DNA from: Methylibium sp.
GTDB taxonomy: Bacteria > Pseudomonadota > Gammaproteobacteria > Burkholderiales > Burkholderiaceae_C
NCBI GenBank assembly: GCA_013824165.1
Contig: PNNH01000072.1
Coordinates: 1-64,000 of the forward strand
Reading direction: 5' to 3'
DNA length: 64,000 nucleotides
Shown: piece by piece, positions 39,628-49,222 of the stretch
How the letters are laid out: every line of letters begins with the position of its first letter
How positions within the stretch are numbered: position 1 is the stretch's first letter
The notes under the pieces: model-generated
Told to the model about the DNA's origin: nothing
Seen by the model: only the letters and a program-made list of their open reading frames with translations
The model's database searches: none
Made by a program: the position numbers and the translations under genes

Positions 39628-39723
39628 TGGCGGAGGGGAATGGGAGTCGAACCCACCCAGCGACGCATGGCGCCACCCACCGGGTTTGAAGCCCGGCCGA
39701 CACACCGGTGTCGTCTCCCCTCC
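39628..39723 (-). tRNA. selC: tRNA-Sec (UCA), selenocysteine tRNA
   Basis: A 96-nt tRNA on the minus strand with the features of bacterial tRNA-Sec: an 8-bp acceptor stem (GGAGGGGA/TCCCCTCC), discriminator G and encoded CCA, a long extra arm (GGGTGGCGCCATGCGTCGC), anticodon loop CTTCAAA giving anticodon UCA, and T arm GGTTCGACTCC. It lies 52 bases after the selB stop on the same strand. It decodes the in-frame TGA in the formate dehydrogenase alpha gene. Confidence 0.97.
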
Positions 39724-39775
39724 ATGATCTGTGTCTCCCTCGTATGCGCAGAAGCAGAAGCAGCAGCTCCTCGAA

Positions 39776-41761
39776 TCATGCCGCCTCCTGCGCCAAGAAC
39801 AACTGGCAATCGCCGCGCAGCTTGTGCACATCGCCCACCCGGCGCAGCAGCCCCACGCGATCAAAGTATTCAAGTATCTGGATCGCACGCTTGCGGCCCA
39901 GGCCGGTGGCGTCGCGAAAGCCCGCGGCCAACACCTCGCCGCCATGCTGCGCAGCGATCTCACGCACGATGCGGGCAAGCGTACGCATATGGGCGAGTTC
40001 GTAGAACAGGTCTTTCACCACTTGATGCACCTCGCCTTGCTGGGCAAGCCGGGCCAGCGTGGTGCGCATCAGCGCCTCGCTCTCCTGGGTGTCGCGCGCC
40101 AGATCGCGCGCCCAGGCGCCTTCGAAACGAGCCTGCAGCAGATGCGGCGCCACCTTCTGCGCAATGCGCTGCTCGGTGGCAGAAAGACTCACGCCATGCG
40201 CCGCCAGATGCACGAACGCGCCGCGCTGTGCGAGCTGGCCTTCGGCGCGCAGGCGGGCAATCAGCGCCTGCCACAGCGGCTCGGGCAGGCGCGGTGCGCT
40301 CAGGCGCCGCAGCCGGCCAGCATCCGGACCCAGCTCATCGGGCTGCTTCGCGTGGAACTCGCCCAGCACCTGCAGCAGCTTGCTGCTCAAGACGGCAGCG
40401 GCGGCCACGCTCAGCGTCCAGTCCGATTCGGCGTCATGCGCCCGCAAGGCATCGGCATCGGGGGTCAGCAGCTGCGGCAGCGCCTCGGCGCGGGCGAAGC
40501 GGCGCAAGTCCAGGCCCATGGCAGCGCCAGCACCCAGCGCCTGCAAGCGCTGCGGTGGCGTGGCCAGCTGCATAGCGGCCAACTCGGCCAGGCGCTCAGG
40601 CGTGCGACGGTAACGCGTCGGTGCAAAGGGATCGAGCACCACGCCGCCGGCCAGTGTGCGCGAGGCGCTGGCATCACGCAGCACCACGCGGTCACCACGC
40701 CAGGCCGCGAGCGGCTGCTTCAGCAGCAGCTGCACCCAGCCTTCTTCACCCGGCTGCAGGGCTGCAGCACCCTCTCCCGCCTGGCTGCCCGCCTCACCCT
40801 CCCCATCCAGGCGCTGCAGGATGGCCACCGTGCCCATCACCGCACGCGCACCGATGTGCACATGTACCGGCGTGCCGGAGCGCAGCGCCTTGGCCTCACC
40901 CGGCCACAGGCGCAGGCGTGCGTCCAGGCGCTCGGTGGCCAGGGCAACGGCGGGGGGCACCAGCCACTGTCCGCGCTCGATCACATCCTTGTCCAAGCCC
41001 ACCACATTGATCGCACAGCGCTGGCCGGCAAAGGCTTGATCGACCTTGCGGTTCTGTGCATGCAGGCTGCGCACGCGCGCCAGCGGCGTGCTGCCGCGCA
41101 AGGCCGGCGTCAGCGCCAGCTCATCCCCCAGACGCACGCTGCCGCTGTGCACCGTGCCGGTGACGACAGTGCCCACGCCGTCGAGGCTGAAGGCGCGGTC
41201 GATCGCCAAGCGGAAGGCCTGGCCATCCATTCGACCTTCCGCGCGCCTGTCGCTCGGCTGCTCCGCCGCCTGCGCATACAGCAGCGCGCGCAGTTCATCC
41301 AGGCCCAGGCCGGACACCGCACTGACGGCCAGCACTGGGGCCACCGCCAGGCTGCTGCCCTCCAGCAAGGCCGCGATCTCGCCGCGCAGCACATCAATGC
41401 GCTCGGCCGGCACGCGGTCGCACTTGGTGATCACCACGGCGCCGCGCGTCAGACCCAGCAGGCTCAGCACCGCCAGATGCTCGCGGGTCTGCGGCATCAC
41501 GCCGTCATCGGCCGCCACCAGCAACAGCGCGTAGTCGATGCCCGAGGCGCCGGCCAGCATGGTGTGCACTAGGCGCTCGTGGCCGGGCACGTCGATGAAG
41601 CCGATCCGCTCGCCAGCCGGCGTGTCGAGGAAGGCATAGCCCAGCTCGATGCTGATACCGCGCTTCTTTTCCTCCGGCAGGCGGTCGGTATCCACGCCGG
41701 TGAGCGACCGCACCAGCGTGGTCTTGCCGTGGTCGATATGGCCTGATGTTCCGACGATCAT
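39776..41761 (-). CDS. selB: selenocysteine-specific elongation factor SelB
   Basis: A 661-residue translation factor that brings Sec-tRNA to UGA codons followed by a SECIS hairpin. The N-terminal EF-Tu-like G domain is intact ([32 protein letters not shown], then [13 protein letters not shown]), followed by beta-barrel domains and the C-terminal winged-helix repeats (about 430-661) that bind SECIS RNA ([35 protein letters not shown]). The ATG overlaps the stop of the upstream permease gene, and selC follows 52 bases downstream, so the operon holds both. Confidence 0.96.
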   Translation of the reverse strand: MIVGTSGHIDHGKTTLVRSLTGVDTDRLPEEKKRGISIELGYAFLDTPAGERIGFIDVPGHERLVHTMLAGASGIDYALLLVAADDGVMPQTREHLAVLSLLGLTRGAVVITKCDRVPAERIDVLRGEIAALLEGSSLAVAPVLAVSAVSGLGLDELRALLYAQAAEQPSDRRAEGRMDGQAFRLAIDRAFSLDGVGTVVTGTVHSGSVRLGDELALTPALRGSTPLARVRSLHAQNRKVDQAFAGQRCAINVVGLDKDVIERGQWLVPPAVALATERLDARLRLWPGEAKALRSGTPVHVHIGARAVMGTVAILQRLDGEGEAGSQAGEGAAALQPGEEGWVQLLLKQPLAAWRGDRVVLRDASASRTLAGGVVLDPFAPTRYRRTPERLAELAAMQLATPPQRLQALGAGAAMGLDLRRFARAEALPQLLTPDADALRAHDAESDWTLSVAAAAVLSSKLLQVLGEFHAKQPDELGPDAGRLRRLSAPRLPEPLWQALIARLRAEGQLAQRGAFVHLAAHGVSLSATEQRIAQKVAPHLLQARFEGAWARDLARDTQESEALMRTTLARLAQQGEVHQVVKDLFYELAHMRTLARIVREIAAQHGGEVLAAGFRDATGLGRKRAIQILEYFDRVGLLRRVGDVHKLRGDCQLFLAQEAA

Positions 41762-42573
41762 GGGTTGAGGCGTCTCCGGGCAAGGTTGGACAGCAGATCG
41801 ACCAAGGCCACCAGCACGAGGGTTGCCAGCAGGATGGCGCCAGTCTCACGCATATGGAACAGCCCCATATGGAAGCTCAGCATCTGGCCCAGCCCCCCGC
41901 CGCCGACCACGCCCAGCACGGCCGCGGCGCGAATATTGTTTTCCCAGCGGTACAGGGTGTAGGACAGCAGCTGCGGCAGCGCCACCGGCAAGGTGGCGTA
42001 GAGAAACACCCGGCCGCTGCGCACGCCCTGAGCGCGCAGCGCGAAGGCGGGGCCGTCCGGTGCGTTCTCGATGGTTTCGGCAAACAGGCGGCCCAGCACG
42101 CCGCTGGTGTGCAGCGCCAGCGCCAGCGTGCCGGCCAGCGGGCCGAGGCCGGCCGAGATCAGCAGCAGCGCGGCCCACACCAGCTCAGGAATCGAGCGCA
42201 GCACATTTAGCAGCCAGCGCGTCGGCGTGCGCCACAAGCCGCTTAGCTGACCCGTCACGCGACTGGCCGGCAAGGCCAGAAGCAGCCCCAGCAGGGCCGC
42301 CAGCAAGGTACCGACGGCAGACATGGCCAGGGTTTCCAGCGTGGCCACAGCGAGGCGGCCGAGGAAGGCCGGCTCGCGCGCCGGATTGCTCATCTCGCCA
42401 AGGAAGCGACCCATGCGCTGAGCAGCGTCCCACGAGAACAGCCGGCCCCAGTCGACACCCACCTCGGCGAAGCTGGCCACAGCCAGCAGCAGCATGCCGA
42501 GCAAGAGCAGCGGCACGCTCCAGCCGCGCGGCGGCCGCTGCGGCAGGGGCTGGTGCACGGCGCTGCGGCTCAT
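41758..42573 (-). CDS. PhnE-like ABC permease (putative selenium oxyanion importer)
   Basis: A 271-residue inner-membrane permease of the phosphonate-transporter PhnE type, with about six helices. It has the permease core [40 protein letters not shown], the coupling region [17 protein letters not shown] and [20 protein letters not shown]. It overlaps selB at its 3' end and the second permease at its 5' end. No phn lyase genes are present. The position between selB and selA supports transport of selenate or selenite. Confidence 0.85.
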   Translation of the reverse strand: MSRSAVHQPLPQRPPRGWSVPLLLLGMLLLAVASFAEVGVDWGRLFSWDAAQRMGRFLGEMSNPAREPAFLGRLAVATLETLAMSAVGTLLAALLGLLLALPASRVTGQLSGLWRTPTRWLLNVLRSIPELVWAALLLISAGLGPLAGTLALALHTSGVLGRLFAETIENAPDGPAFALRAQGVRSGRVFLYATLPVALPQLLSYTLYRWENNIRAAAVLGVVGGGGLGQMLSFHMGLFHMRETGAILLATLVLVALVDLLSNLARRRLNP

Positions 42574-43403
42574 CCGATCACCTTGCGCAGATAGGCGCTC
42601 AGCGCATCAGCGAGCGCCACCAGCAGCACGAAGGCCAGCAGGATGGTGGCCACCTCGCCGCCCTTGAACATCTTCATCGAGGCGTCCAGCTGCTGCCCCA
42701 GCCCGCCCGCGCCGACGAAGCCGAGCACGGCCGAGGAACGGATTGCGCATTCCCAGCGGTAGACGGTGTAGCTGGTCAGCTCGCGCGAATTGCCCGGCAG
42801 CAGCGCATAGAAGAAGGCCTGCAGCCGCCCGCTGCCATTGCGCAGCAGCGCACGGGTGGGCTGCAGATCGCCGCTCTCCAGGATTTCGCCATAAACCTTG
42901 CCCAGCATGCCCGCATAGGTCAACGCGATGGCCAGCACGCCGGCGCTCGGCCCCAGGCCCAGCACCCGCACGAAGACCAGGGCCCAGACCAGCTCGGGCA
43001 CGCTGCGCAGCAGCACCAGCAGCAGGCGCACCGCCTGCCGCAGCGCACGCGCCAGCGGGTGCATGCGGCCGCTGAGCGAGGAGATCGACAAGGCCGCGCT
43101 GGACAGCAGCGTCAGCGGCAGGGCCAGTAGCAGGGCCAGCACCATGGCGGCGGTGGCGATGGCCACGGTGCGCCAGGTCTCGCGTGCCACCATGACCAGG
43201 AAGTCGGGAGCCGTTGCCGGCGGCAGGAAGTCAGACAAGAAGCGCAGCGTAACGCGCAGATTGTCGGGTTCGAACAGCAGCCAAGGCTTGAACTCCACCG
43301 CCACCAGCGCAGGCGCCAGCAGCAGCGCGGCAGCCAGGGTCCAGAACACCCGACTGCGCCACGCGGGGTCGTGGTGGATATCGATGATCGTCGTCGCGCG
43401 CAT
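42570..43403 (-). CDS. PhnE-like ABC permease, second subunit (putative selenium oxyanion importer)
   Basis: A 277-residue permease paralogous to the next gene: RSVPELVWALVFVRVLGLGP, GEILESGDLQPTRALLRNGSG and YRWECAIRSSAVLGFVGAGG match its partner closely, so the transporter probably uses a heterodimer. The start MRATTIIDIHHD (Met at 43403) lies 7 bases after the ATPase stop; a longer reading would run into that gene. It overlaps the second permease by 4 bases. Substrate assignment is by context. Confidence 0.85.
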   Translation of the reverse strand: MRATTIIDIHHDPAWRSRVFWTLAAALLLAPALVAVEFKPWLLFEPDNLRVTLRFLSDFLPPATAPDFLVMVARETWRTVAIATAAMVLALLLALPLTLLSSAALSISSLSGRMHPLARALRQAVRLLLVLLRSVPELVWALVFVRVLGLGPSAGVLAIALTYAGMLGKVYGEILESGDLQPTRALLRNGSGRLQAFFYALLPGNSRELTSYTVYRWECAIRSSAVLGFVGAGGLGQQLDASMKMFKGGEVATILLAFVLLVALADALSAYLRKVIG

Positions 43404-43410
43404 CAGGCTC

Positions 43411-44253
43411 TCAGCAATGCAGGACGACGATGCGCTCGGTCTGCGTTGCAGCACCTGTCTGCTGCACCGCTGCACCGCCCTGCAGCTCATGCTCGAAGCT
43501 GGCATAGAGCTGAGCCAGCAACGCAGGCGTTACCTGGGCGGCCGGCAGATCGAACACCAGCCGCCCCTCGCGCATGCCGAGCACGCGCGGGAAATGGGCC
43601 AGCGCCAGATCGACCTGGTGCAAGGAGGCGATCATCGTGACGCCGCGCTCGGCGGCCACCTGGGTGAGCGAGCGCAGCGCCAGCGCCGCGCGCGCCGGGT
43701 CCAGCGCCGACAGCGGCTCGTCGATCAGCCAAAGCGCCGCTGGCGACAGCAGCGCGCGCGCCAGCCCGACGCGCTGGCGCTCGCCGCCCGAGAGCCGGTC
43801 CACCCGGTCCCACAGCTTGTCGCCGAGCTCGAAGCGCTGCAGCGCCGCATGCGCCTGTTCAGCGCCACGCGGCTTGATCAGCGAGGCCAGGCTGGCCCAC
43901 AGACCCATCGCCGGCAGGCGTGCGGCCAGCACGGTGGTGACGACACGTTGGCGCGGCGGCAGCGGCGGCGTCTGTGGGGCGAGAAACAGACGCGCGCGCA
44001 GGCGCCGCAGCGCGGCGGCACCGAGCGACCAGGGCGGCTGCTGGTCGACAAGCAAACGGCCCGACGACGGCGCCAGGGCACAGGCCAGCGCATGCAGCAG
44101 CGTGGTCTTGCCGGCACCCGAGGGGCCGATCACGGCGATCTGCTCGCCTGAGGCAATCTGCAGGTCCAGCCCCTGCAGCGCAGGTGCAGCACCGGCCGCC
44201 GCTGCGGGATGGCGAACCACCAAATGCTCGACCGTGAGCGACAGACCCCTCAT
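43411..44253 (-). CDS. PhnC-like ABC ATPase (putative selenium oxyanion importer)
   Basis: A 280-residue ABC ATPase with Walker A GPSGAGKTTLL, Q-loop region FLAPQTPPLPPR, signature LSGGERQRVGLARAL, Walker B ALWLIDEPLSALDP and the switch His in MIASLHQVD. Its best family fit is the phosphonate/phosphite/selenate-type PhnC group. It follows the binding-protein gene by 4 bases and precedes the two permeases, in the order D-C-E-E. The C-terminal 30 residues are variable. Confidence 0.88.
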   Translation of the reverse strand: MRGLSLTVEHLVVRHPAAAAGAAPALQGLDLQIASGEQIAVIGPSGAGKTTLLHALACALAPSSGRLLVDQQPPWSLGAAALRRLRARLFLAPQTPPLPPRQRVVTTVLAARLPAMGLWASLASLIKPRGAEQAHAALQRFELGDKLWDRVDRLSGGERQRVGLARALLSPAALWLIDEPLSALDPARAALALRSLTQVAAERGVTMIASLHQVDLALAHFPRVLGMREGRLVFDLPAAQVTPALLAQLYASFEHELQGGAAVQQTGAATQTERIVVLHC

Positions 44254-44257
44254 CGTC

Positions 44258-45133
44258 TTACTTGATCAGGCCCGCGCTGCGGCCGGCGGCCTCCAGGCCC
44301 TTGTAGTTGTCGGCCTTGGTCGGCACGAAACGTGTGGCACGCGCCAGACTCAGCACTTCCTTGCCTTCGGGGTTGTCGCTGCTCAGCGCCAGCAGGGCCT
44401 TAGTGATGCGCTCGCGCTGCGCGGCCGGCATGTCGGCATGCACCGACCAGTTGTAGTTGAAGTAAGGCGGCGTGGTGTAGAAGACATCGACCTTGCTGGT
44501 GTCGACCTTGTTCTCGCTGACGAACTTGCGCCAGACGGTGATGTCCAGCGCTGCCGCGTCGACACGGCCGCTGACCACCGAGGCGATGGTGGCGTCATGC
44601 GCGCCCGAGAAGGCCACGCGCTTGAAGTCGCGCTCGGGCTCGAGGCCGGCTTCGAGCAGGAAGCTGCGCGGCATCAGATGGCCCGAGGTACTGGACGCGG
44701 AGCCAAAGCTCACCTGCTTGCCCTTGAGGTCGGCCAGGCTCTTGATGCCCGAGTCCTTCTGCGTGATGAAGACCGAGCGGAACTGCGTGTCCTCCTCGCG
44801 CTGCGCCAGCGGGATCACCTTGTCGCCCGAGCGCAGCTTGGCCTGCACAAAGGTGAAGCCGCCGAACCAGACCAGGTCGACCTGCTTGTTCACTAGCGCT
44901 TCGACGGCGGCCGGATAGTCGGTCACAGGCACGAACTCGACCTTGGTGCCGAGACTGCGCTCCAGGTACTTGACCAAGGGGCCGAACTTGCGGATCTGCT
45001 CGGAAGCCGCCTCCTCCGGAATGGTCGTGACCTTCAGCGTGGCCTGGGCTTGCGCGCCCGTGGCCACAGTGAGGGCCGCCAGCGCGGACAGCAGGCACAC
45101 CCGACGGGTGATGCGGAGAAGGAGGGAAGTCAT
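44258..45133 (-). CDS. PhnD-like periplasmic binding protein, putative selenate-type
   Basis: A 291-residue binding protein with a signal peptide (MTSLLLRITRRVCLLSALAAL...AQA) and the PhnD/type-2 periplasmic fold: LKVTTIPEEAASEQIRKFGP, VDLVWFGGFTFVQAKL, GKQVSFGSASSTSGHLMPR and AHDATIASVVSGRVDAAALD. A subgroup of PhnD homologues encoded beside selenium genes is annotated as selenate-type binding proteins, and this gene lies within a sel cluster. AAGGA precedes the ATG. A possible three-way-junction RNA lies in its leader. Phosphite or phosphonate remain formal alternatives. Confidence 0.87.
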   Translation of the reverse strand: MTSLLLRITRRVCLLSALAALTVATGAQAQATLKVTTIPEEAASEQIRKFGPLVKYLERSLGTKVEFVPVTDYPAAVEALVNKQVDLVWFGGFTFVQAKLRSGDKVIPLAQREEDTQFRSVFITQKDSGIKSLADLKGKQVSFGSASSTSGHLMPRSFLLEAGLEPERDFKRVAFSGAHDATIASVVSGRVDAAALDITVWRKFVSENKVDTSKVDVFYTTPPYFNYNWSVHADMPAAQRERITKALLALSSDNPEGKEVLSLARATRFVPTKADNYKGLEAAGRSAGLIK

Positions 45134-45165
45134 CGCGGGGTCCTTGGAGTGAGTGGGGAAAACGT

Positions 45166-45216
45166 CTGAGCCTTGGTGGCAGCCAAGCGCCTGGTCTTGC
45201 AGTCCAGGGCGCTCAG
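45166..45216 (-). other. possible structured leader RNA before the PhnD-like gene
   Basis: In the minus-strand RNA, CTGAGC (45216-45211) pairs with GCTCAG (45171-45166) and encloses two hairpins: CGCC-C-TGG/CCAGGCG (with a bulged C, spanning about 45211-45188) and CTTGG/CCAAG (45187-45183 with 45176-45172, 6-base loop). A TTTTCCCC run follows. This is a three-way junction in the 176-base gap between the flavoprotein and binding-protein genes, 33 bases before the start codon. It may be a regulatory leader or just an intercistronic fold; no known riboswitch class was recognised. Confidence 0.35.
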
Positions 45217-45309
45217 CCCGAACACTGAGGTGATGCGGCTCTTTGCAGCAGCGCCGAGCCGACAGCGGCGCAGCGCACTCAGAGAAGCAATAGCGGCAGG
45301 CATCCGGGA

Positions 45310-46671
45310 TCAGGAGAACATGTCATCGAACATCAGCCCGGCCCAGCGCAGATTCTCAGCGACCAGATCGGCGCGGCGCTCGTTGTCGTCGATCTGGACC
45401 TGCTCGATGATGCCCTGGGCATTGACGCTGTAGTCGAACTGCACGCTGATGGCCTCGCGCGGACTGCCGTTAACCATCATGTAGCAAAGATTATCGGGCA
45501 GTGTGTACTTCGGGTCGCGCCCGGCCGCTCGCTCGGCGATATAGGCAGCGACGATGCGGCCATGGCGGTTGGCCACATGGCCGGCCTTGGGATAGAAGAG
45601 GAACTGCGGCGAGACCTGACCCACCGCATCACCGATCACATAGACGTCCGGATCGCTCTTGAGGTTGAGCATAAGCGGGTCCACCGCCGCCCAGCCACTG
45701 GGCTTGCCCTGCGCATTCAGGCCGATGGCGCCGGCCTTCCAGGCCAGGTCACCAGCCTGATGCGGCGCCATCAGCACCGCGTGGTCGAACTTCATGTCGC
45801 CGGCACTGGTCTTGATGCGCTTGTTGAAGGGATCGATCTCCTGCACCTGGGCATTGGGCACATAGGTGATCTGGTCCTTGTAGAGCTCCTGGAAGGCGGC
45901 ACGGAAACCCGGGCCGATGGGGCGGATGCCGTCCTTGTGGTCGAGGATGGTGACGTGGCCCTTGATCTTGTGGGTCTTGAACCACCAGGCCACCATGCAG
46001 GCGCGTTCATAGGGGCTGGGCGGGCAGCGCTGCGGCGGCGGCGGCAGCGTCATCACCCACTCGCCTCCCTTGAAGCCATGCAACGCGCGTTTGAGGTGGA
46101 AGTGCTCGGCATTGGGTACATAGGCGGCCGGAAAGCGCGCGCGCGTCGCGTCGGCCGCCTCGCGGTCCTGGCCGAACCATGCCTCGTAGTTGTAGCGGAT
46201 GCCGGGGGCGAGGATCAACCAGTCGTAGTCCAGGCTGCCCAGCGTGGTGCCCACGCGCTTGGCCGCACGATCGACGCTCAGCACCTCGGTCTGCACGAAG
46301 CGGTAGCCATGCTGTTGCGCGACGCGCAGGTAGTCGTATATCAGGAAGCTGGTGTCCACCGCATCGATCAGCCACTTGTTGCTGATCGGGCAGGAGAAGA
46401 ACACCGGGTTGCGCTCCAGCAGCACCACCTCCAGCTGCGGCGCCAGGCGGCGCAGGCTCTTAGCCGCGGCCAGGCCGCCCCAGCCTCCGCCGCAGATCAC
46501 CACGCGCGGCGGCTTGCCCTTGGCCATCAGCGTCTGGCCCGGCTGGCCGATCATGAAAGGCAGTGGTATAGCGGCCGCTGGCGGCGTCTGTGCCGAAACC
46601 ATGCCGGGCAGGCTGGCTGTCGCAGCGGCCGCGGCAGTGCCCAGCAGGAGTTTGCGTCTTTGCAGGGTCAC
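45310..46671 (-). CDS. FAD-dependent flavoprotein, flavocytochrome c sulfide dehydrogenase-like
   Basis: A 453-residue FccB-type protein with a GTG start (GGGAG 7 bases upstream) and a Tat-like signal (LQRRKLLLGTAAAAATAS). The FAD Rossmann motif VVICGGGWGGLAAAKSLRR, LAPGIRYNYEAW and VYVIGDAVGQ are intact. Cys94 in FFSCPISNKW aligns with the FAD-attachment Cys of FccB, and Cys216 in QRCPPSPYERA with one redox Cys. The partner Cys of the canonical GWCPVD segment is replaced: it reads GWAAVD (326-331). No cytochrome c subunit is adjacent. It lies between selA and the putative selenium transporter, so a selenium or sulfur redox role in the periplasm is inferred. Confidence 0.85.
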   Translation of the reverse strand: MTLQRRKLLLGTAAAAATASLPGMVSAQTPPAAAIPLPFMIGQPGQTLMAKGKPPRVVICGGGWGGLAAAKSLRRLAPQLEVVLLERNPVFFSCPISNKWLIDAVDTSFLIYDYLRVAQQHGYRFVQTEVLSVDRAAKRVGTTLGSLDYDWLILAPGIRYNYEAWFGQDREAADATRARFPAAYVPNAEHFHLKRALHGFKGGEWVMTLPPPPQRCPPSPYERACMVAWWFKTHKIKGHVTILDHKDGIRPIGPGFRAAFQELYKDQITYVPNAQVQEIDPFNKRIKTSAGDMKFDHAVLMAPHQAGDLAWKAGAIGLNAQGKPSGWAAVDPLMLNLKSDPDVYVIGDAVGQVSPQFLFYPKAGHVANRHGRIVAAYIAERAAGRDPKYTLPDNLCYMMVNGSPREAISVQFDYSVNAQGIIEQVQIDDNERRADLVAENLRWAGLMFDDMFS

Positions 46672-46694
46672 GTCTTTTCTCCCATGTTGTGGTC

Positions 46695-48149
46695 TCAGCT
46701 CAGCGCCTCGGCCAGTGCCGCAAGCTGGGCCGTGAAGCCCGCTTCCTGCGCAGCTTCCAGGCAGCGCAGGTCCAGCCACAGCTGGTCTTCGGCGATGCGG
46801 CCAATGACCGGCAGCGGCAGTGCGCGCAGGGCCGTGCTGAGCCGCTCCAGCGCCGTGCCCAGTCCCTTCTTCGCCGTGCCGACCGGCGTGATCGCCAGTC
46901 CAGCCGACTGCAGGCGCTCAACGGGCAGCGAGCCCGAGCCGATCTGGCCCTGCATGGGCTTGATCGACACCGTGTAGCGCGGCGCCAAGGCCTGCGCGAC
47001 GAGAGGCGCCAGGCGCTGCGCTTGTGCCTCGATGTCCGGCAGCGGCCGCGTCAGCAGCCGGAGCGTGGGCAGGTCCTGCGTCAGCCGCTCGGGGCGCAGG
47101 TACAGGCGCAGCGTGGCTTCCAGCGCGGCCATCGGCAGCTTGCTCATACGCAGCGCACGCTTCATCGGGAACTTGCGGATGCGCTGCACATAGTCCCTGC
47201 TCCCGACGATCAGGCCGGCCTGCGGGCCGCCCAGCAGCTTGTCGCCGCTGAAGGTCACCACATCGCAGCCTGCGGCCAGCATCTCCTGCGGCAGCGGCTC
47301 CTTGGGCAGGCCCCATTGCGACAGATCGACCAGCGCGCCGCAGCCCAGGTCGGTCACCAGCGGCAGCCCTTTGGCATGCGCAATCGGTGCCAGCGTTGCC
47401 TCATCCACCGCCGCAGTGAAACCCTGCACCACGTAGTTGCTGGTGTGGACTTTCATCAGCATCGCGGTCTGCGGCGTGATGGCGGATTCATAGTCGCGCG
47501 GATGGGTGCGGTTGGTCGTGCCCACCTCCACCAGCGTGGCGCCGGCGCTGGCCATCACATCGGGCATGCGGAAGGCGCCGCCGATCTCGACCAGCTCGCC
47601 GCGCGAGACGATCACTTCCTTGCCGCGGCCGAGTGCCGCGATGCTCAGCAGCACCGCCGCCGCATTGTTGTTGACGACCGTCGCGGCCTCGGCGCCGGTG
47701 AGCTCGCACAGCAGGCCCTCGATCAGATCGTCGCGATCACCGCGGCCGCCGCTGGCCAGGTCGTATTCCAGGTTGTTCGGGCCGGCCATCAGCGCCAGCA
47801 GCTGCTGCAGCGCGCTGTCGGCCAGCAAGGCGCGGCCGAGATTGGTGTGGATCACCGTGCCGGTGAGATTGATCACCGCACGCATATTGGAGCGCAGGCG
47901 CGCCGCCACCCGCGTGCTCAGCGCCTGCTGCAGCGGCTCGGGCTGGACTTCAGCCAGGTTCAGGTCTTGCGCCAGCGCGCGCACGCGCAAGCCATCGAGC
48001 AAGGCGCGCGCTTCATTGGCAATGAGGGTGTGGCCATGTTCGGCCAGCTGCGCAGCCACCAGGGGCAGGCGCAGCAGCTTGTCGATCGAGGGCAGGTCCT
48101 TCGGTGCTGCCTTCGAGCCGTGAACCACGGACTCTTCGGGCGCGGCCAT
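46695..48149 (-). CDS. selA: L-seryl-tRNA(Sec) selenium transferase
   Basis: A PLP enzyme that converts Ser-tRNA(Sec) to Sec-tRNA(Sec) using selenophosphate. The 484 residues have the N-terminal tRNA-binding domain (LPSIDKLLRLPLVAAQLAEH), RAVINLTGTVIHTNLGRALL, ATVVNNNAAAVLL and the Schiff-base Lys in VVTFSGDKLLGGPQAGLIVG. The ATG overlaps the fdhE stop. selD, which makes selenophosphate, is not in the window and must lie elsewhere. It follows fdhE and precedes the flavoprotein by 23 bases. Confidence 0.97.
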   Translation of the reverse strand: MAAPEESVVHGSKAAPKDLPSIDKLLRLPLVAAQLAEHGHTLIANEARALLDGLRVRALAQDLNLAEVQPEPLQQALSTRVAARLRSNMRAVINLTGTVIHTNLGRALLADSALQQLLALMAGPNNLEYDLASGGRGDRDDLIEGLLCELTGAEAATVVNNNAAAVLLSIAALGRGKEVIVSRGELVEIGGAFRMPDVMASAGATLVEVGTTNRTHPRDYESAITPQTAMLMKVHTSNYVVQGFTAAVDEATLAPIAHAKGLPLVTDLGCGALVDLSQWGLPKEPLPQEMLAAGCDVVTFSGDKLLGGPQAGLIVGSRDYVQRIRKFPMKRALRMSKLPMAALEATLRLYLRPERLTQDLPTLRLLTRPLPDIEAQAQRLAPLVAQALAPRYTVSIKPMQGQIGSGSLPVERLQSAGLAITPVGTAKKGLGTALERLSTALRALPLPVIGRIAEDQLWLDLRCLEAAQEAGFTAQLAALAEALS

Positions 48150-49204
48150 CAGGGCCTCCCGTCGTCAGGTAGCGGTGGTGGACTGCCGTCGTCCGGCTCG
48201 CCGAACAGCAGCATCAGGTTGACGCCATGCCGGCGCATGCCGGTGTCGGACACCAGCAGGTCCAGTGTGACGCTGGCCAGATCATCGGCCGCAGGCTCGA
48301 CGAAGGGGTCGCGATCGGTATGGAATATCTTCAGGTAATGGCCGCAATCGTCACAGGTCTCGGCCTGCACCGCGCCGATGCTGGCGCCGGTGCCGGGCAA
48401 CTCATGGCCTTCACCGGCCTGCAGCTGCTGGTAAGCCAGAGAGCGTCCGGACAGGCAGTGCGGGCACTGGATGCGCACCATATGCCACTCGGTGGCGCAC
48501 AGCGAGCAATGCAGATAGCGCTGCCCCGCCACGCCGCCCACCTCGCGCGTGACGCTGGCGGTAGGACGGCTGCCGCAGCAGGGGCACACCGTCTCGTCTT
48601 CGATGCGCAGGAAGGCTGGCATGCCCTCCGCGCCATGGCGGGCCTGGGTCTGCTGCACCAGGGCCACCCAATAGCACTGCAGCGCCGCAGCCACCAGCGG
48701 TGCGGCGGCCATGTCCAGGCCGAGGGTGACACCCGTGAGCAGGCAGTCGGCCTGGCGCTCCAGCCAGTCGGGCTCGGCCTTCAGCAAGGCCCGCAGCGCA
48801 GGCTGCGCACCCTCAGGCGCACGCGGCAGCAGCTCCGTGACGATGCTGCGCAAGGCCGCATGCCAAGCCGGATCGCGCGGCCAATCTGCCGCAGGTAAAG
48901 GCGGCCGGCCGAGCGCGCGTGCGCCGGCAATCTGTGCGCCTGTCGGCAGCGGCAGTGTCGGCACGGTGGGCAGGACCAGATGCTGGGCTTGCGCCAGGTC
49001 GGCCATGAAGATCAGGTAGTCGCGCATCGCGTGCGAGGCCGCCAGCTGGCGCAGGCGCAAGGCCCGCTCGGCGAACAGCGTGGCGCCATCCGGCAGGCGC
49101 AGATGCTGCACCTCGCCACCGGCACGTGCCGCAATCTCTTCGGGCGACATCACCTTGATCGTCGCCTGGGCGGGAAGCCCTGCTGCCATGCTGCTTGTCT
49201 CCAT
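48149..49204 (-). CDS. fdhE: formate dehydrogenase accessory protein FdhE
   Basis: A 351-residue cytoplasmic assembly factor for respiratory formate dehydrogenases. Its rubredoxin-like zinc/iron-binding part has four Cys pairs: VCPCCGSRP, CSLCATEW, QCPHCLSGR and CDDCGHY (about residues 205-310). The N-terminal helical half (RLRQLAASHAMRDYLIFMAD) also matches FdhE. It is the fourth gene of the fdn operon and overlaps selA by one base. A hairpin separates it from fdnI. Confidence 0.95.
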   Translation of the reverse strand: METSSMAAGLPAQATIKVMSPEEIAARAGGEVQHLRLPDGATLFAERALRLRQLAASHAMRDYLIFMADLAQAQHLVLPTVPTLPLPTGAQIAGARALGRPPLPAADWPRDPAWHAALRSIVTELLPRAPEGAQPALRALLKAEPDWLERQADCLLTGVTLGLDMAAAPLVAAALQCYWVALVQQTQARHGAEGMPAFLRIEDETVCPCCGSRPTASVTREVGGVAGQRYLHCSLCATEWHMVRIQCPHCLSGRSLAYQQLQAGEGHELPGTGASIGAVQAETCDDCGHYLKIFHTDRDPFVEPAADDLASVTLDLLVSDTGMRRHGVNLMLLFGEPDDGSPPPLPDDGRP

Positions 49205-49222
49205 GATCTTCTTTGAATGGGG

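Noticed and set aside
41758-45133. Phosphonate transporter phnCDE
   Set aside because: No phosphonate lyase or phosphite genes are present, and the cluster lies between selA and selB. The family resemblance is kept, but the substrate is more likely a selenium oxyanion.
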